DNA of 56,479 nucleotides from Blautia sp. (GTDB taxonomy: Bacteria; Bacillota; Clostridia; Lachnospirales; Lachnospiraceae). The notes below the pieces were generated by a model. That model worked only from the letters and a program-made list of their open reading frames with translations, was not told where the DNA came from and searched no databases. This document shows positions 9,472 to 17,481 of the stretch, piece by piece. The first letter of the stretch is position 1; each line of letters starts with the position of its first letter. The stretch is taken from assembly GCA_021772055.1 (NCBI GenBank), contig JAETNR010000028.1, forward strand, positions 1 to 56,479. Reading direction: 5' to 3'. Made by a program: the position numbers and the translations under genes.

Positions 9472-9561
9472 TTAGCACTGTCTACCATATCTGCAATGTG
9501 CTGTCACTTTCTGAAACTTTTTGAGTTCCTCTGCTGATAAATCAAGCCATGATTTAATCAT
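9472..9561 (-). CDS. Candidate RiPP precursor peptide, 29 aa, C-terminal CRYGRQC
   Basis: Starts at the ATG at 9561, with a GGAGGG ribosome binding site 6 nt upstream, and ends in TAA at 9472-9474. The N-terminal two thirds (MIKSWLDLSAEELKKFQK) is charged and helix-prone, as expected for a leader. The C-terminal part VTAHCRYGRQC carries two Cys, a Tyr, a His and Arg residues spaced as C-x5-C, a plausible core for radical-SAM thioether or carbon-carbon crosslinks. It lies directly upstream of three SPASM enzymes and is followed by a stem-loop. No similarity to a named RiPP class was recognised. It is too short for routine gene callers, and the leader/core boundary is a guess. Confidence 0.75.
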   Translation of the reverse strand: MIKSWLDLSAEELKKFQKVTAHCRYGRQC

Positions 9562-9619
9562 ACTATCCCTCCTTTCTCTCAACTAGCATTTTTATTTTAA
9601 GCCTCTCAGCCTAAAATCA

Positions 9620-9868
9620 TTATTTATCCGAAAGCCACTGTACTATATCATCAACTAATAAATCACGGTTTAAAAACTCATCTGGGAACTCCACACCAAA
9701 TTTCTGTTCAAGTTTAACAATAAAAGAAACCATTTCCAATGAAGATAAGCCTATCTCACCACCATACAAACGAGTATTTCCTTGGATATTCTTTCCTAAA
9801 ATATCTGAATTTTCTTCAATTAGGCTCTTAACTTCTATAAATATTTTCTCTTTCATATTATTCTCCAT
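9620..9868 (-). CDS. Acyl carrier protein of the RiPP island
   Basis: 82 residues with the four-helix carrier-protein pattern and the phosphopantetheine attachment motif GLSSLEMVSF; Ser43 replaces the Ser of the usual DSL. It ends in a DIVQWL helix as in acpP-type proteins. Two starts are possible: 9868, or the ATG at 9856, which has a GGAG site 6 nt upstream (78 aa). It lies just upstream of the precursor peptide in the same orientation. It is probably a dedicated carrier for an acyl or aminoacyl group used by the cluster rather than the fatty-acid ACP, because its base composition and neighbours are those of the island. A phosphopantetheinyl transferase must be encoded elsewhere. Confidence 0.85.
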   Translation of the reverse strand: MENNMKEKIFIEVKSLIEENSDILGKNIQGNTRLYGGEIGLSSLEMVSFIVKLEQKFGVEFPDEFLNRDLLVDDIVQWLSDK

Positions 9869-9939
9869 TCTCCACCTTTAGGTTGGCGGAATAGCAAAAA
9901 ATGATTTTCACTTTCATATTTTCATGTTACTATTCTCTG

Positions 9940-10462
9940 GAGCAGTTCCTCCAGCCTTGACACGTATACATTCATGTCATTTAGCAAATTTTCTAATTCG
10001 ATTCTCGCTGCTTCCGGTGCTTCTTTATTCCAACGCCTCTCAGTTTCGTATTTCTCCAGATTTGATTCACACCTTCTACCCAGAGCTTTACGATATCCTT
10101 CGGTAGCAGTGCTGCCTTCGGCACCATTCTGCCGCTGACTACTTTTAGATTTCCGTGTACGTTTTTATAATCTGAAAAGTACTTGCAATCCGGTTCTTGA
10201 TCCTCGAGATCTCTTCCTGCGTCTGGAAGCGCAGGCGAGAAAGGATTCTGATTTCAGCGTAAATACTGCTCGGTATATATGGATACGAAAAATATCCTTC
10301 ATTCACCAGTACAGCAATTGTTTTAATATCTTTTCGATCATTCTCGTTAGGATTATTATCCTCCATTTCCTTCGAATTCTTAACATGATGGGGATTCACA
10401 TATACTGGCCTAATTCCGTTGTTCTGCAGGAATTTCCTTAATACAAACCGTAGGCTAAGCAC
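9940..10462 (-). pseudogene. Remnant of an IS110-family transposase
   Basis: The intact-looking part (10145-10462) encodes the middle of an IS110 DEDD transposase: ..FLQNNGIRPVYVNPHHV.., then NENDRKD, YPYIPSSIYAEIR and RFQTQEEISRIKNRI. After a frame break, homologous pieces continue leftward to about 9940 (VNQIWRNTKLRGVG, then AARIELENLLNDMNV). The N-terminal RuvC-like part and the C-terminal catalytic part are missing, so the element is dead. It marks past insertion next to the start of the RiPP island. Confidence 0.8.
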
Positions 10463-10805
10463 ACAACACCTTACCTAAAGGCAGGTTTCTGCATGCTTGT
10501 CCCTGAACCATATGTGCCCCTTTCAATGTATACAACTCTCCATTTATGTTAATTTAAACTCTACTTTATATCTTGCGAAAATGCATCCGTATTGTTGAAC
10601 TTCATACTTTTCTCATATAATTCCTCTACTTTCTTATATATTATATTTGTACTACATATATTTAGTACTATCTTTAAAACAAAAATATCATACTTATTGA
10701 TATAATGCAACCATTTTTTTGTATAATACTATTCAATTTTTTCATTAATGATTTGTTGCTTTTATACAAAATCACCAACATTCAAAAAATTATAAATATA
10801 AATCG
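10463..10805. other. AT-rich intergenic region, with a possible second BlaI-type operator
   Basis: No gene is visible in this AT-rich stretch. At 10649-10668 the arms GTACTA and TAGTAC flank an 8-nt AT-rich spacer containing CATAT, resembling the TACTACATATGTAGTA-type dyads bound by BlaI/MecI repressors. It lies about 150 nt upstream of the blaI-like promoter. Confidence 0.35.
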
Positions 10806-10834
10806 TTGACAGTCCTATATTGTAGTAGTACAAT
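10806..10834 (+). promoter_or_regulatory. Promoter of the blaI/blaR1-like operon
   Basis: TTGACA (10806-10811), 17-nt spacer, TACAAT (10829-10834): a near-consensus SigA promoter 65 nt before the blaI-like start codon. Confidence 0.8.
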
Positions 10835-10835
10835 A
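10818..10835. promoter_or_regulatory. Operator dyad overlapping the -10 box
   Basis: TATTGTA-GTAG-TACAATA is a perfect 7-bp inverted repeat whose right arm contains the whole -10 hexamer. Its TGTA/TACA half sites match BlaI/MecI-type operators, so the repressor encoded next door probably autoregulates here by blocking RNA polymerase. Confidence 0.65.
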
Positions 10836-10898
10836 AAACAAAATATCAATCAAGAATAAAAAAATAATTCGCAAAAATATGTAGGAAGGAATTTTATT

Positions 10899-11267
10899 AT
10901 GTCACAGTATTACGGCTTATCTGAAATAGAATTTCTTATTATGGAAATGATTTGGAATCATCAAAAACCTCTTTATTTTAATGAAATCATGAATCATTTT
11001 TCAAATAAAGCATGGAAAAAACAGACTCTTCATACCCATTTAACACGTCTGGTTAACAAAGGAGTATTATCCTATACCAAAGACGGAAAGATTAAGATGT
11101 ATTATCCAGCTTTAACAAAAGAAGAATATGTCCATCAATGGACCAGAAACTTTATGAATAACTCTTTTGATGGTTCCCTCAGCAAATTTATGTCCGCGTT
11201 CGTTGGAAATCACAAAGAATTGTCTCAAAGAGATTTGGAAGAACTTAAGCGTTTTTTAGAGGAGTAA
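10899..11267 (+). CDS. BlaI/MecI-family transcriptional repressor
   Basis: 122 residues, the usual size of the Penicillinase_R family. An N-terminal winged helix (LSEIEFLIMEMIW.., TLHTHLTRLVNKGVLSYTKDG, YYPALTKEEYV) is followed by a dimerisation helix pair (FVGNHKELSQRDLEELKRFLEE). The loop between Asn and Phe residues in the linker is where the cognate M56 protease would cut. The next gene starts 1 nt after the stop, so the two are co-transcribed. A GGAAGGA site precedes the ATG. The regulon is unknown; the promoter dyad suggests autoregulation. Sure of family, not of target. Confidence 0.9.
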   Translation: MSQYYGLSEIEFLIMEMIWNHQKPLYFNEIMNHFSNKAWKKQTLHTHLTRLVNKGVLSYTKDGKIKMYYPALTKEEYVHQWTRNFMNNSFDGSLSKFMSAFVGNHKELSQRDLEELKRFLEE

Positions 11268-11268
11268 T

Positions 11269-12588
11269 ATGTTAAACTTTATTTTTTTCATGAATTTGCC
11301 TGGCACTATTTTTTTTCTATTTCACACTTGTCTCATTCCGTTAGAAAAAAAAGTGCTGCCGCCTCATTTAAGAGTTATGATCGTAAGACTGAATCTGCTG
11401 CTATTTTTGTTTCCCTTTCCTCTTCTTGCAAACTACATCAGGAATTTACTTTCAATCTTGCATATCACAATTCCTTTGAATACAGATTATAATAAATCTA
11501 TTACTTTGCTTTCTGATAAAGAGATTATTTTTCCTAAAATAAGTATATTCGTAATAATTATACTGGGAATATGGTGTATCGGAATATTCAGTAAACTATT
11601 GAAAACTTACTTTATTGATGCAAAAAAATTCAAAAACTTTTGCGCAGCTCGAATCGTTACGGACTCTTCTGCTGCTAAGAAAGTACAAAAAAGACAAATT
11701 GAAATATTGCGAAAAAATTTTACCCTTTCCAAAAATATTCAAATAATTACAGTAGATGGATTAATATCGCCTTACGTAACAGGTATATTACATCCCAAAC
11801 TTTATGTTCCTGTCAGCACAAAATTTTCTCCCCAGATGAATACTTTAATCCTTCGGCATGAACTTGCACATATAAAGCATCATGATTTATTGTATCAACG
11901 ATTATCTCTTATTACAACGATATTGTACTGGTATAATCCCATCTTATATTTTCTTTTCCAAAGGATTTCGAATTATGATGAACTTTCTGCAGATGAAACT
12001 GCACTATTATACTCATCCTTGAAAGAACGCCGAGACTACGGTCTCTGTATTTTGGAGATGTTGTCTACATCATGCAAGACAGGTACAGTCTCTTTGCAAA
12101 AAAGTTATGCATCTAAAAAAATTTTTTATAAAGAAAGGATTGAACTCATGAAAAGTATTGTACCCAAAGGAAAAAAAGGAATTTTACTTGCCGCATTTAC
12201 TGCTTCTGTGATATTTGCAGTATCTTTATTACCAATTCTTGTATATGCTGCGCCTGCTACTATTACAGATCAAAAGAGCAGTTTATCAGATGATTCTGGT
12301 GAATGGTTGTCATTCAATTATGATGAACCAAATCCAGAAGAAATCCATTTTTCTGAATATGATACCTATTTTATTGACGTTTATGGCAACAAATATCCTG
12401 TTGTTTCAGAAACCCCATACACTTTGTGTAAACACAATTATGTATCCGGTACAATTTCCAAACATTATCCTGACGGCAAAGGGGGATGTACTGTAAAAAA
12501 ATTTGAAGCTAAAAGATGCAAATATTGTGCATCCATTCTTACCGGAGATTTAATTGAAACTCGCATTTACCCAAAATGCTCACACTAA
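11269..12588 (+). CDS. BlaR1/MecR1-like M56 metalloprotease receptor with an atypical Cys-rich sensor
   Basis: 439 residues. Hydrophobic segments lie near 1-25, 33-60, 90-115 and 305-325. The zinc-protease site is HELAH at 197-201, with the downstream acidic ligand in SADETAL. The family paradigm is signal sensing outside the cell, proteolysis inside, and cleavage of the BlaI partner. The outer domain after the last membrane helix is only about 110 residues. It has no SxxK penicillin-binding motif; instead it has paired Cys (CKHNYV.., GGC, RCKYC, YPKC) suggesting a metal- or disulfide-stabilised fold. The inducer is therefore probably not a beta-lactam. Confidence 0.85.
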   Translation: MLNFIFFMNLPGTIFFLFHTCLIPLEKKVLPPHLRVMIVRLNLLLFLFPFPLLANYIRNLLSILHITIPLNTDYNKSITLLSDKEIIFPKISIFVIIILGIWCIGIFSKLLKTYFIDAKKFKNFCAARIVTDSSAAKKVQKRQIEILRKNFTLSKNIQIITVDGLISPYVTGILHPKLYVPVSTKFSPQMNTLILRHELAHIKHHDLLYQRLSLITTILYWYNPILYFLFQRISNYDELSADETALLYSSLKERRDYGLCILEMLSTSCKTGTVSLQKSYASKKIFYKERIELMKSIVPKGKKGILLAAFTASVIFAVSLLPILVYAAPATITDQKSSLSDDSGEWLSFNYDEPNPEEIHFSEYDTYFIDVYGNKYPVVSETPYTLCKHNYVSGTISKHYPDGKGGCTVKKFEAKRCKYCASILTGDLIETRIYPKCSH

Positions 12589-12655
12589 TATTTGTTGATT
12601 ATTAGGAAACAGCCCACTCGCAAACCTGTATGATGGAAACAGATTTACATGATAT

Positions 12656-12695
12656 AGAAAAAATACAGAGGAGGCAGCACTTTTGCTGCCTCCTC
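12656..12695 (-). terminator. queA: Rho-independent terminator of the ylxM-queA operon
   Basis: 12-bp arms (12668-12679 and 12684-12695) with loop CTTT, followed leftward by TGTATTTTTTC. It lies 45 nt past the queA stop. On the + strand no T-run follows the stem, so termination of the blaR1-like gene here would be weaker. Confidence 0.85.
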
Positions 12696-12739
12696 CAATT
12701 ATAATCGAATAACACACGAACATTAAAAAACCTTTTTCC

Positions 12740-13765
12740 TCAGATAATGATCATGGCATCGCCGAAGGAAAAAAATCTGTACCGTTCCCTTACAGCCTCT
12801 TCATATGCCTTCATGATCTGTTCTTTTCCTGCCAGTGCAGATACCAGCATAAGAAGCGTAGACTCCGGCAGATGGAAATTGGTGATCAATCCGTCGATCA
12901 TGCGGAAATGGTATCCGGGATAGATAAAGATTTCCGTCCAGCCGCTTCCCGGGCGAAGAATGCCATCCTCTCCTGCTGCAGACTCCAGGGTTCTGCAGCT
13001 TGTGGTTCCCACGGAAATAACCCTGCCTCCGTTCTTCTTTGTATCATTGATCAGCTTGGCCTGGTCTTCCTCCACGATATAGAATTCGGAATGCATATGG
13101 TGATTTTCCACATCATCCACCTTCACGGGACGGAAGGTTCCAAGTCCCACATGAAGGGTTACATGGGCGATTCGGACGCCCTTTTCTTCTACCTTCTTAA
13201 GAAGCTCTTTTGTAAAATGAAGTCCTGCCGTGGGCGCGGCAGCAGAACCTTCATGCTTTGCATAAACGGTCTGATAGCGGTTCTTATCCTGAAGCTTATG
13301 GGTAATATAGGGCGGCAGGGGCATTTCCCCAAGCTGATCCAGGATTTCTTCAAAAATTCCTTCATAATGGAACTGAATCAGACGGTTTCCCTCTTCTACC
13401 ACATCCAGGATCTCTCCTGTTAAAATTCCGTTTCCAAATTGGATCCTGGCGCCTGGCCGGGCCTTTTTCCCCGGTTTTACAAGGCATTCCCAGATGTCGT
13501 TCTCTTTTCTTTTCAAAAGCAGAATTTCAATGACTGCACCTGTATCCTCTTTATGCCCGTACAGACGTGCCGGAATTACCTTGGTATCATTGATCACAAG
13601 GCAGTCTCCTTCTTTCAGATAATCCAGAATATCCGTAAAATGACGATGCTCCAGGCTTCCGTCTGTGAGGGAAAGATGCATCAGCCTGGAAGAGCTTCGG
13701 TCCTCCAGAGGATCCTGTGCGATCAGCTCCTGGGGAAGCTCATAATAAAAATCTGCAGTTCTCAT
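12740..13765 (-). CDS. queA: S-adenosylmethionine:tRNA ribosyltransferase-isomerase
   Basis: 341 residues, the normal QueA length. It transfers and isomerises the ribosyl part of SAM onto 7-aminomethyl-7-deazaguanine at the wobble position of GUN-anticodon tRNAs to make epoxyqueuosine. Characteristic sequence: [15 protein letters not shown] at the N-terminus, [42 protein letters not shown] and [16 protein letters not shown]. It is the last gene of the ylxM-ffh-rpsP-khpA-rimM-trmD-queA operon, 12 nt after trmD. In many Firmicutes rplS would follow trmD; it is not present here. Confidence 0.97.
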   Translation of the reverse strand: MRTADFYYELPQELIAQDPLEDRSSSRLMHLSLTDGSLEHRHFTDILDYLKEGDCLVINDTKVIPARLYGHKEDTGAVIEILLLKRKENDIWECLVKPGKKARPGARIQFGNGILTGEILDVVEEGNRLIQFHYEGIFEEILDQLGEMPLPPYITHKLQDKNRYQTVYAKHEGSAAAPTAGLHFTKELLKKVEEKGVRIAHVTLHVGLGTFRPVKVDDVENHHMHSEFYIVEEDQAKLINDTKKNGGRVISVGTTSCRTLESAAGEDGILRPGSGWTEIFIYPGYHFRMIDGLITNFHLPESTLLMLVSALAGKEQIMKAYEEAVRERYRFFSFGDAMIII

Positions 13766-13777
13766 ATCAAAACTCCT

Positions 13778-14581
13778 TTATTCCTCCTGCGGTTCCTTCC
13801 GGGTACCGCCTTCCTGCTTAAGTTGCTCTGCCGGGTCAGACGTCTCTTTCCATTCCTTTCTCCACTTTCGAACCGCATTCCATTCTTTGTTGGTCAGGTC
13901 TGCCTTTTTAAGCAGATCCGGCCGCCATTTTGCAGTTCGGAAAACAGACTGTTCCCGTCTCCACTTTTCAATATTGGCATGGTGTCCGGACAAAAGCACC
14001 TCCGGTACCTTTTTGCCATGCCACTCCTCCGGGCGGCTGTATTGGGGATATTCCAGAAGACTTCCTGCAAAAGACTCCGTTTCACCGGACTCCTGATTGT
14101 TCAGTACCCCGGGAACCATCCTGGAAATGGAGTCCATCATCACCATGGCCGGAAGCTCTCCCCCTGTCAAGACATAGTCGCCGATGGACACCTGATCCGT
14201 TACGATTTCTTCCAAAACTCTCTCATCAATTCCTTCATAATGCCCGCAGAGAAACACAAGATCCTCTTCCTTTGCCAGCTCTTTTGCCATATCCTGATGA
14301 AACACCTGCCCTGCAGGTGTCAGGAATACCACCCTGGGTTTCCTGCCGATCCGCTCAGCAATAGAGCGATAGGCAAGATATACCGGTTCTGCCTGCATCA
14401 GCATTCCGGCTCCGCCTCCATAGGGATAATCGTCCACCTTCTGGTGCTTATTAAAGGCAAAATCACGAATATTCACTGCTTCTATAGAAAGCAGCCCTTT
14501 GGCAATGGCACGGCCTGTAATACTGGTATTCATCCCCTGCAGGATCATCTCCGGAAATAAGGTCAATACATGAAAATTCAT
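13778..14581 (-). CDS. trmD: tRNA (guanine37-N1)-methyltransferase
   Basis: 267 residues. SPOUT methyltransferase that methylates G37 next to the anticodon and so prevents frameshifting. N-terminal FHVLTLFPEM, the knot region GHYEGIDERV and SIGDYVLTGGELPAM, and the C-terminal LLSGHHANIEKWRREQ are diagnostic. About 20 acidic/polar residues extend the usual C-terminus. Its ATG immediately precedes the stop of rimM in the leftward operon (zero-gap arrangement), so the two are translated together. Confidence 0.97.
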   Translation of the reverse strand: MNFHVLTLFPEMILQGMNTSITGRAIAKGLLSIEAVNIRDFAFNKHQKVDDYPYGGGAGMLMQAEPVYLAYRSIAERIGRKPRVVFLTPAGQVFHQDMAKELAKEEDLVFLCGHYEGIDERVLEEIVTDQVSIGDYVLTGGELPAMVMMDSISRMVPGVLNNQESGETESFAGSLLEYPQYSRPEEWHGKKVPEVLLSGHHANIEKWRREQSVFRTAKWRPDLLKKADLTNKEWNAVRKWRKEWKETSDPAEQLKQEGGTRKEPQEE

Positions 14582-15088
14582 TTATAAAAGCCCCTTCATC
14601 AAATGTACAGTCATGCGGTTTTCTTCAATACTTACTTCCTTAATGCAGTCCGCAATCGCAGGAAGCAGCACTTCGCTGCCGTCTGTACGTGTCACCACAT
14701 ACACATCATTGGCTCCGGTCTCCATAACATCCTTCAGCGTGCCAAAGGGGCTTCCGTCCTCCAAAAGCACTTCCATTCCCAAAAGGTCTGCAATATAGTA
14801 TTCATCTTCTCCCAGCTCCTGTCCTTCCTCTCTGGGAATCCACAGGTCGCGGCCTTTATACAATTCTATGTCATTGATATTATCGATTCCTTCAAATTTC
14901 AGAATGGCAAGATTTTTATAAAATTTCACATTCTGAATGGTAAGCCTGCGAAGCTCTTTCCCTGTATCCAGAAGTACATATTCCAGATCCAGAAAGCGCT
15001 GCGCATCATCTGTCGTGGGATATACCTTTACCTCACCGCGCACCCCATGGGTGGTGGTGATCACTCCAACTTTCAATAAATCTTCCAT
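14582..15088 (-). CDS. rimM: Ribosome maturation factor RimM
   Basis: 168 residues from the ATG at 15088, which follows a GGGAGAG site; the frame is open further upstream but without a ribosome binding site. N-terminal RimM fold VGVITTTHGVRGEVKVYPTTDD, then the PRC-barrel-like part (EYYIADLLGMEV, GANDVYVV, LLPAIADCIKEV). It assists 30S head assembly near S19. Lies between khpA and trmD. Confidence 0.95.
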   Translation of the reverse strand: MEDLLKVGVITTTHGVRGEVKVYPTTDDAQRFLDLEYVLLDTGKELRRLTIQNVKFYKNLAILKFEGIDNINDIELYKGRDLWIPREEGQELGEDEYYIADLLGMEVLLEDGSPFGTLKDVMETGANDVYVVTRTDGSEVLLPAIADCIKEVSIEENRMTVHLMKGLL

Positions 15089-15152
15089 TCGTTTCTCTCC
15101 CTGATTCCAAAGAAAAGGGAGCCATGGCAACCACAGCTCCTGATCATTCCTT

Positions 15153-15383
15153 TCATTGCAGAATATCTACAACCACTTTTTTGCTGCTCTTTGAAGAAGC
15201 TGCTTTTACAACAGTACGGATAGCCTTGGCGATCCTGCCCTGGCGTCCGATCACCTTGCCCATATCGGAAGGGCCGACCTTCAGTTCAATGACAATGGCA
15301 TCTTCCTTTTCTGTTTCCGTAACAACCACTTCATCCGGATTCTCTACAAGAGATTTTGCAATTACTTCTACTAAATCCTTCAT
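15153..15383 (-). CDS. khpA: KH-domain RNA-binding protein KhpA
   Basis: 76 residues beginning MKDLVEVIAKSLV at 15383, with GGGAGG upstream. It is a single type-II KH domain with the nucleic-acid loop GKVIGRQGRIAKAIRTVV. In Firmicutes KhpA partners KhpB in RNA chaperoning and cell-elongation control. The position between rpsP and rimM is the conserved one (B. subtilis ylqC). The longer open frame upstream to 15515 is not supported. Confidence 0.92.
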   Translation of the reverse strand: MKDLVEVIAKSLVENPDEVVVTETEKEDAIVIELKVGPSDMGKVIGRQGRIAKAIRTVVKAASSKSSKKVVVDILQ

Positions 15384-15442
15384 TACATACCTCCCTGCTT
15401 CGCCCTGACGGACATACAGAAATACCTTCTGAGGTATTTCGA

Positions 15443-15688
15443 TTATTTTTCGATTCCGGCTTCTTTGAAGATTCTTGCAACAACATCTGTAGGCTGAGCA
15501 CCTGCAGCAAGCCATTTCTTAGCTGCTTCTTCATCTACCTTGCATGCGCTTGGCTCTACGTTCGGATCATAGGTTCCAATCTCCTCGATGCATTTTCCGT
15601 CACGTTTGGAACGGGAATCTGCTACGATAATTCTATAAAAAGGTGCTTTCTTCTGTCCCATTCTTCTCAATCTGATTTTAACTGCCAT
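15443..15688 (-). CDS. rpsP: 30S ribosomal protein S16
   Basis: 81 residues, full S16 length. It begins [20 protein letters not shown] and contains [21 protein letters not shown], the standard S16 core that helps fold the 5' domain of 16S rRNA. Conserved position between ffh and khpA. Confidence 0.98.
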   Translation of the reverse strand: MAVKIRLRRMGQKKAPFYRIIVADSRSKRDGKCIEEIGTYDPNVEPSACKVDEEAAKKWLAAGAQPTDVVARIFKEAGIEK

Positions 15689-15735
15689 TTTTTGTTTTCC
15701 TCCATTTATTATGTTTTCTTTTAGTATAGTTTTAT

Positions 15736-17085
15736 TTAAAAAGGAAGCTTGAAGCCGCCTCTTTTTCCCATTTTGCCTCCGCCCATCATGCCGGGCATCT
15801 GTTTCATCATCTTCTTGCTCTGCTCAAACTGTTTCACAAGACGGTTGACCTCCGCGATCTCCACACCTGCTCCTTTGGCAATGCGGTTCTTGCGGGATAC
15901 ATTCAGAATTGACGGATTGCTGCGCTCCTGCTGTGTCATGGAAAGGATGATGGCCTTTGTGCGATCCATGGCTTTCTCATCGATCATGCCCTCAAGGTCC
16001 TTCACCTTGCTGCCGATTCCGGGAAGCATATTGAGGATACTTCCGATGCCGCCCATCTTATTCATCTGTTCCATGCTGGTAAGATAGTCGTTGAAGTCAA
16101 AATCCATCTTCTTCAGCTTCTTCTGCATTTCCTGGGCCTGTTCCTGGTCAACGGATGCTTCCACCTTTTCAATAAGGCTCATCACATCCCCCATGCCAAG
16201 GATCCTGGAAGCCATACGATCCGGATAAAACTGCTCCAGATCCGAAAGCTTCTCTCCCATACCTACATACAGGATCGGCTTGCCTGTCACTGCTTTAATG
16301 GAAAGTGCCGCACCGCCTCTGGTGTCACCGTCCATCTTCGTAAGGATCACGCCGTCTATTCCCACCTTCTCCGTAAAGGTCTTGGCTACATTCACCGCAT
16401 CCTGTCCGGTCATGGCGTCAACCACCAGCAAAGTGGCATCCACATTCACATTGGCCTTAATATCTGCAAGTTCCTGCATCATATTCTCATCAATATGCAG
16501 ACGTCCTGCAGTATCGATCATCACTACATTCTGCTGATGGGATCTGGCATGTTCCATTGCCGCTTTTGCAATATCCACAGGGCGCTGTTTATCCCCCATG
16601 GAAAATACCTCCACACCCTGCTTCTCACCGTTTATCTGCAGCTGTGTAATGGCTGCCGGGCGATATACGTCACAGGCTACCAGCAGAGGACGTTTTCCCT
16701 TGGATTTCAGCTGTCCTGCAAGCTTTGCCGCAGTTGTGGTCTTACCTGCACCCTGAAGGCCTGCCATCATCAGTACGGTAATCTCATTCCCCGGCTTTAT
16801 GGGAAGTTCTGTTGTTTCGCTTCCCATCAGGTTTACCAGCTCATCATTTACGATCTTAATGACCATCTGGCCCGGATTCAGTCCGTTCATCACGTCCTGT
16901 CCCACTGCACGCTCCTGAACAGATTTGGTGAACTGCTTCACCACCTTAAAATTTACATCTGCTTCCAGAAGAGCCATCTTGACTTCCTTCAGAGCGATCT
17001 TTACATCCTCCTCAGTAAGGCGTCCCTTGCTTCTCAGCTTCTTGAATACATTCTGCAGTTTATCTGTTAAGCTTTCAAATGCCAT
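15736..17085 (-). CDS. ffh: Signal recognition particle protein Ffh
   Basis: 449 residues with the N domain (1-90), the G domain ([30 protein letters not shown]) and the methionine-rich M domain (from about 300, ending [16 protein letters not shown]) that binds 4.5S RNA and signal sequences. It works with FtsY encoded at 22857-23795. The start lies 3 nt from the stop of ylxM, indicating coupling. Confidence 0.98.
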   Translation of the reverse strand: MAFESLTDKLQNVFKKLRSKGRLTEEDVKIALKEVKMALLEADVNFKVVKQFTKSVQERAVGQDVMNGLNPGQMVIKIVNDELVNLMGSETTELPIKPGNEITVLMMAGLQGAGKTTTAAKLAGQLKSKGKRPLLVACDVYRPAAITQLQINGEKQGVEVFSMGDKQRPVDIAKAAMEHARSHQQNVVMIDTAGRLHIDENMMQELADIKANVNVDATLLVVDAMTGQDAVNVAKTFTEKVGIDGVILTKMDGDTRGGAALSIKAVTGKPILYVGMGEKLSDLEQFYPDRMASRILGMGDVMSLIEKVEASVDQEQAQEMQKKLKKMDFDFNDYLTSMEQMNKMGGIGSILNMLPGIGSKVKDLEGMIDEKAMDRTKAIILSMTQQERSNPSILNVSRKNRIAKGAGVEIAEVNRLVKQFEQSKKMMKQMPGMMGGGKMGKRGGFKLPF

Positions 17086-17088
17086 GAA

Positions 17089-17412
17089 TTATAACTCCTC
17101 TAAAATCTCTTCGGAAATCCTTGTGATCTCCCTGTCCTCGTATTGTCCTGCCAGGTCGTGGATCTTCTGCACCTGGCGGCGGATGTTCAGGAATTTCTCT
17201 ACCAGATGAAGCTTCTCCTCATAGTCCTCCAGGATGTGATTGCACCGCTTGATCATGTCGTGCACACCCTGTCGGCTGATTTCCAAATCTTCTGCTACCT
17301 CACTTAAGGAATAATCCTCCAGTACCACGCTGGAATAAACCTGGCGCTGCCGTTCTGTCAGCAGTTCTCCGTAAAAATCGTATAATAATGCCTGCCTTAC
17401 AAATTTCTCCAT
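17089..17412 (-). CDS. ylxM: YlxM-type helix-turn-helix protein (UPF0122)
   Basis: 107 residues, entirely helical, with a sigma-70 region 4-like helix-turn-helix (LTERQRQVYSSVVLEDYSLSEVAEDLEISRQGVHDMIKR). YlxM proteins modulate SRP GTPase activity, and the gene is nearly always next to ffh as here. First gene of the operon; AAGGTGA precedes the ATG. Confidence 0.93.
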   Translation of the reverse strand: MEKFVRQALLYDFYGELLTERQRQVYSSVVLEDYSLSEVAEDLEISRQGVHDMIKRCNHILEDYEEKLHLVEKFLNIRRQVQKIHDLAGQYEDREITRISEEILEEL

Positions 17413-17429
17413 CTGATATCACCTTGGGT

Positions 17430-17458
17430 ATCATAACTCATTTTGGTTTTGGTGTCAA
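17430..17458 (-). promoter_or_regulatory. Promoter of the ylxM-ffh-rpsP-khpA-rimM-trmD-queA operon
   Basis: TTGACA (17453-17458), 17-nt spacer, TATGAT (17430-17435), reading leftward, 18 nt upstream of the ylxM ATG, so the 5' leader would be very short. Confidence 0.8.
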
Positions 17459-17481
17459 GTATTTTTTCTTTACAGACTATT

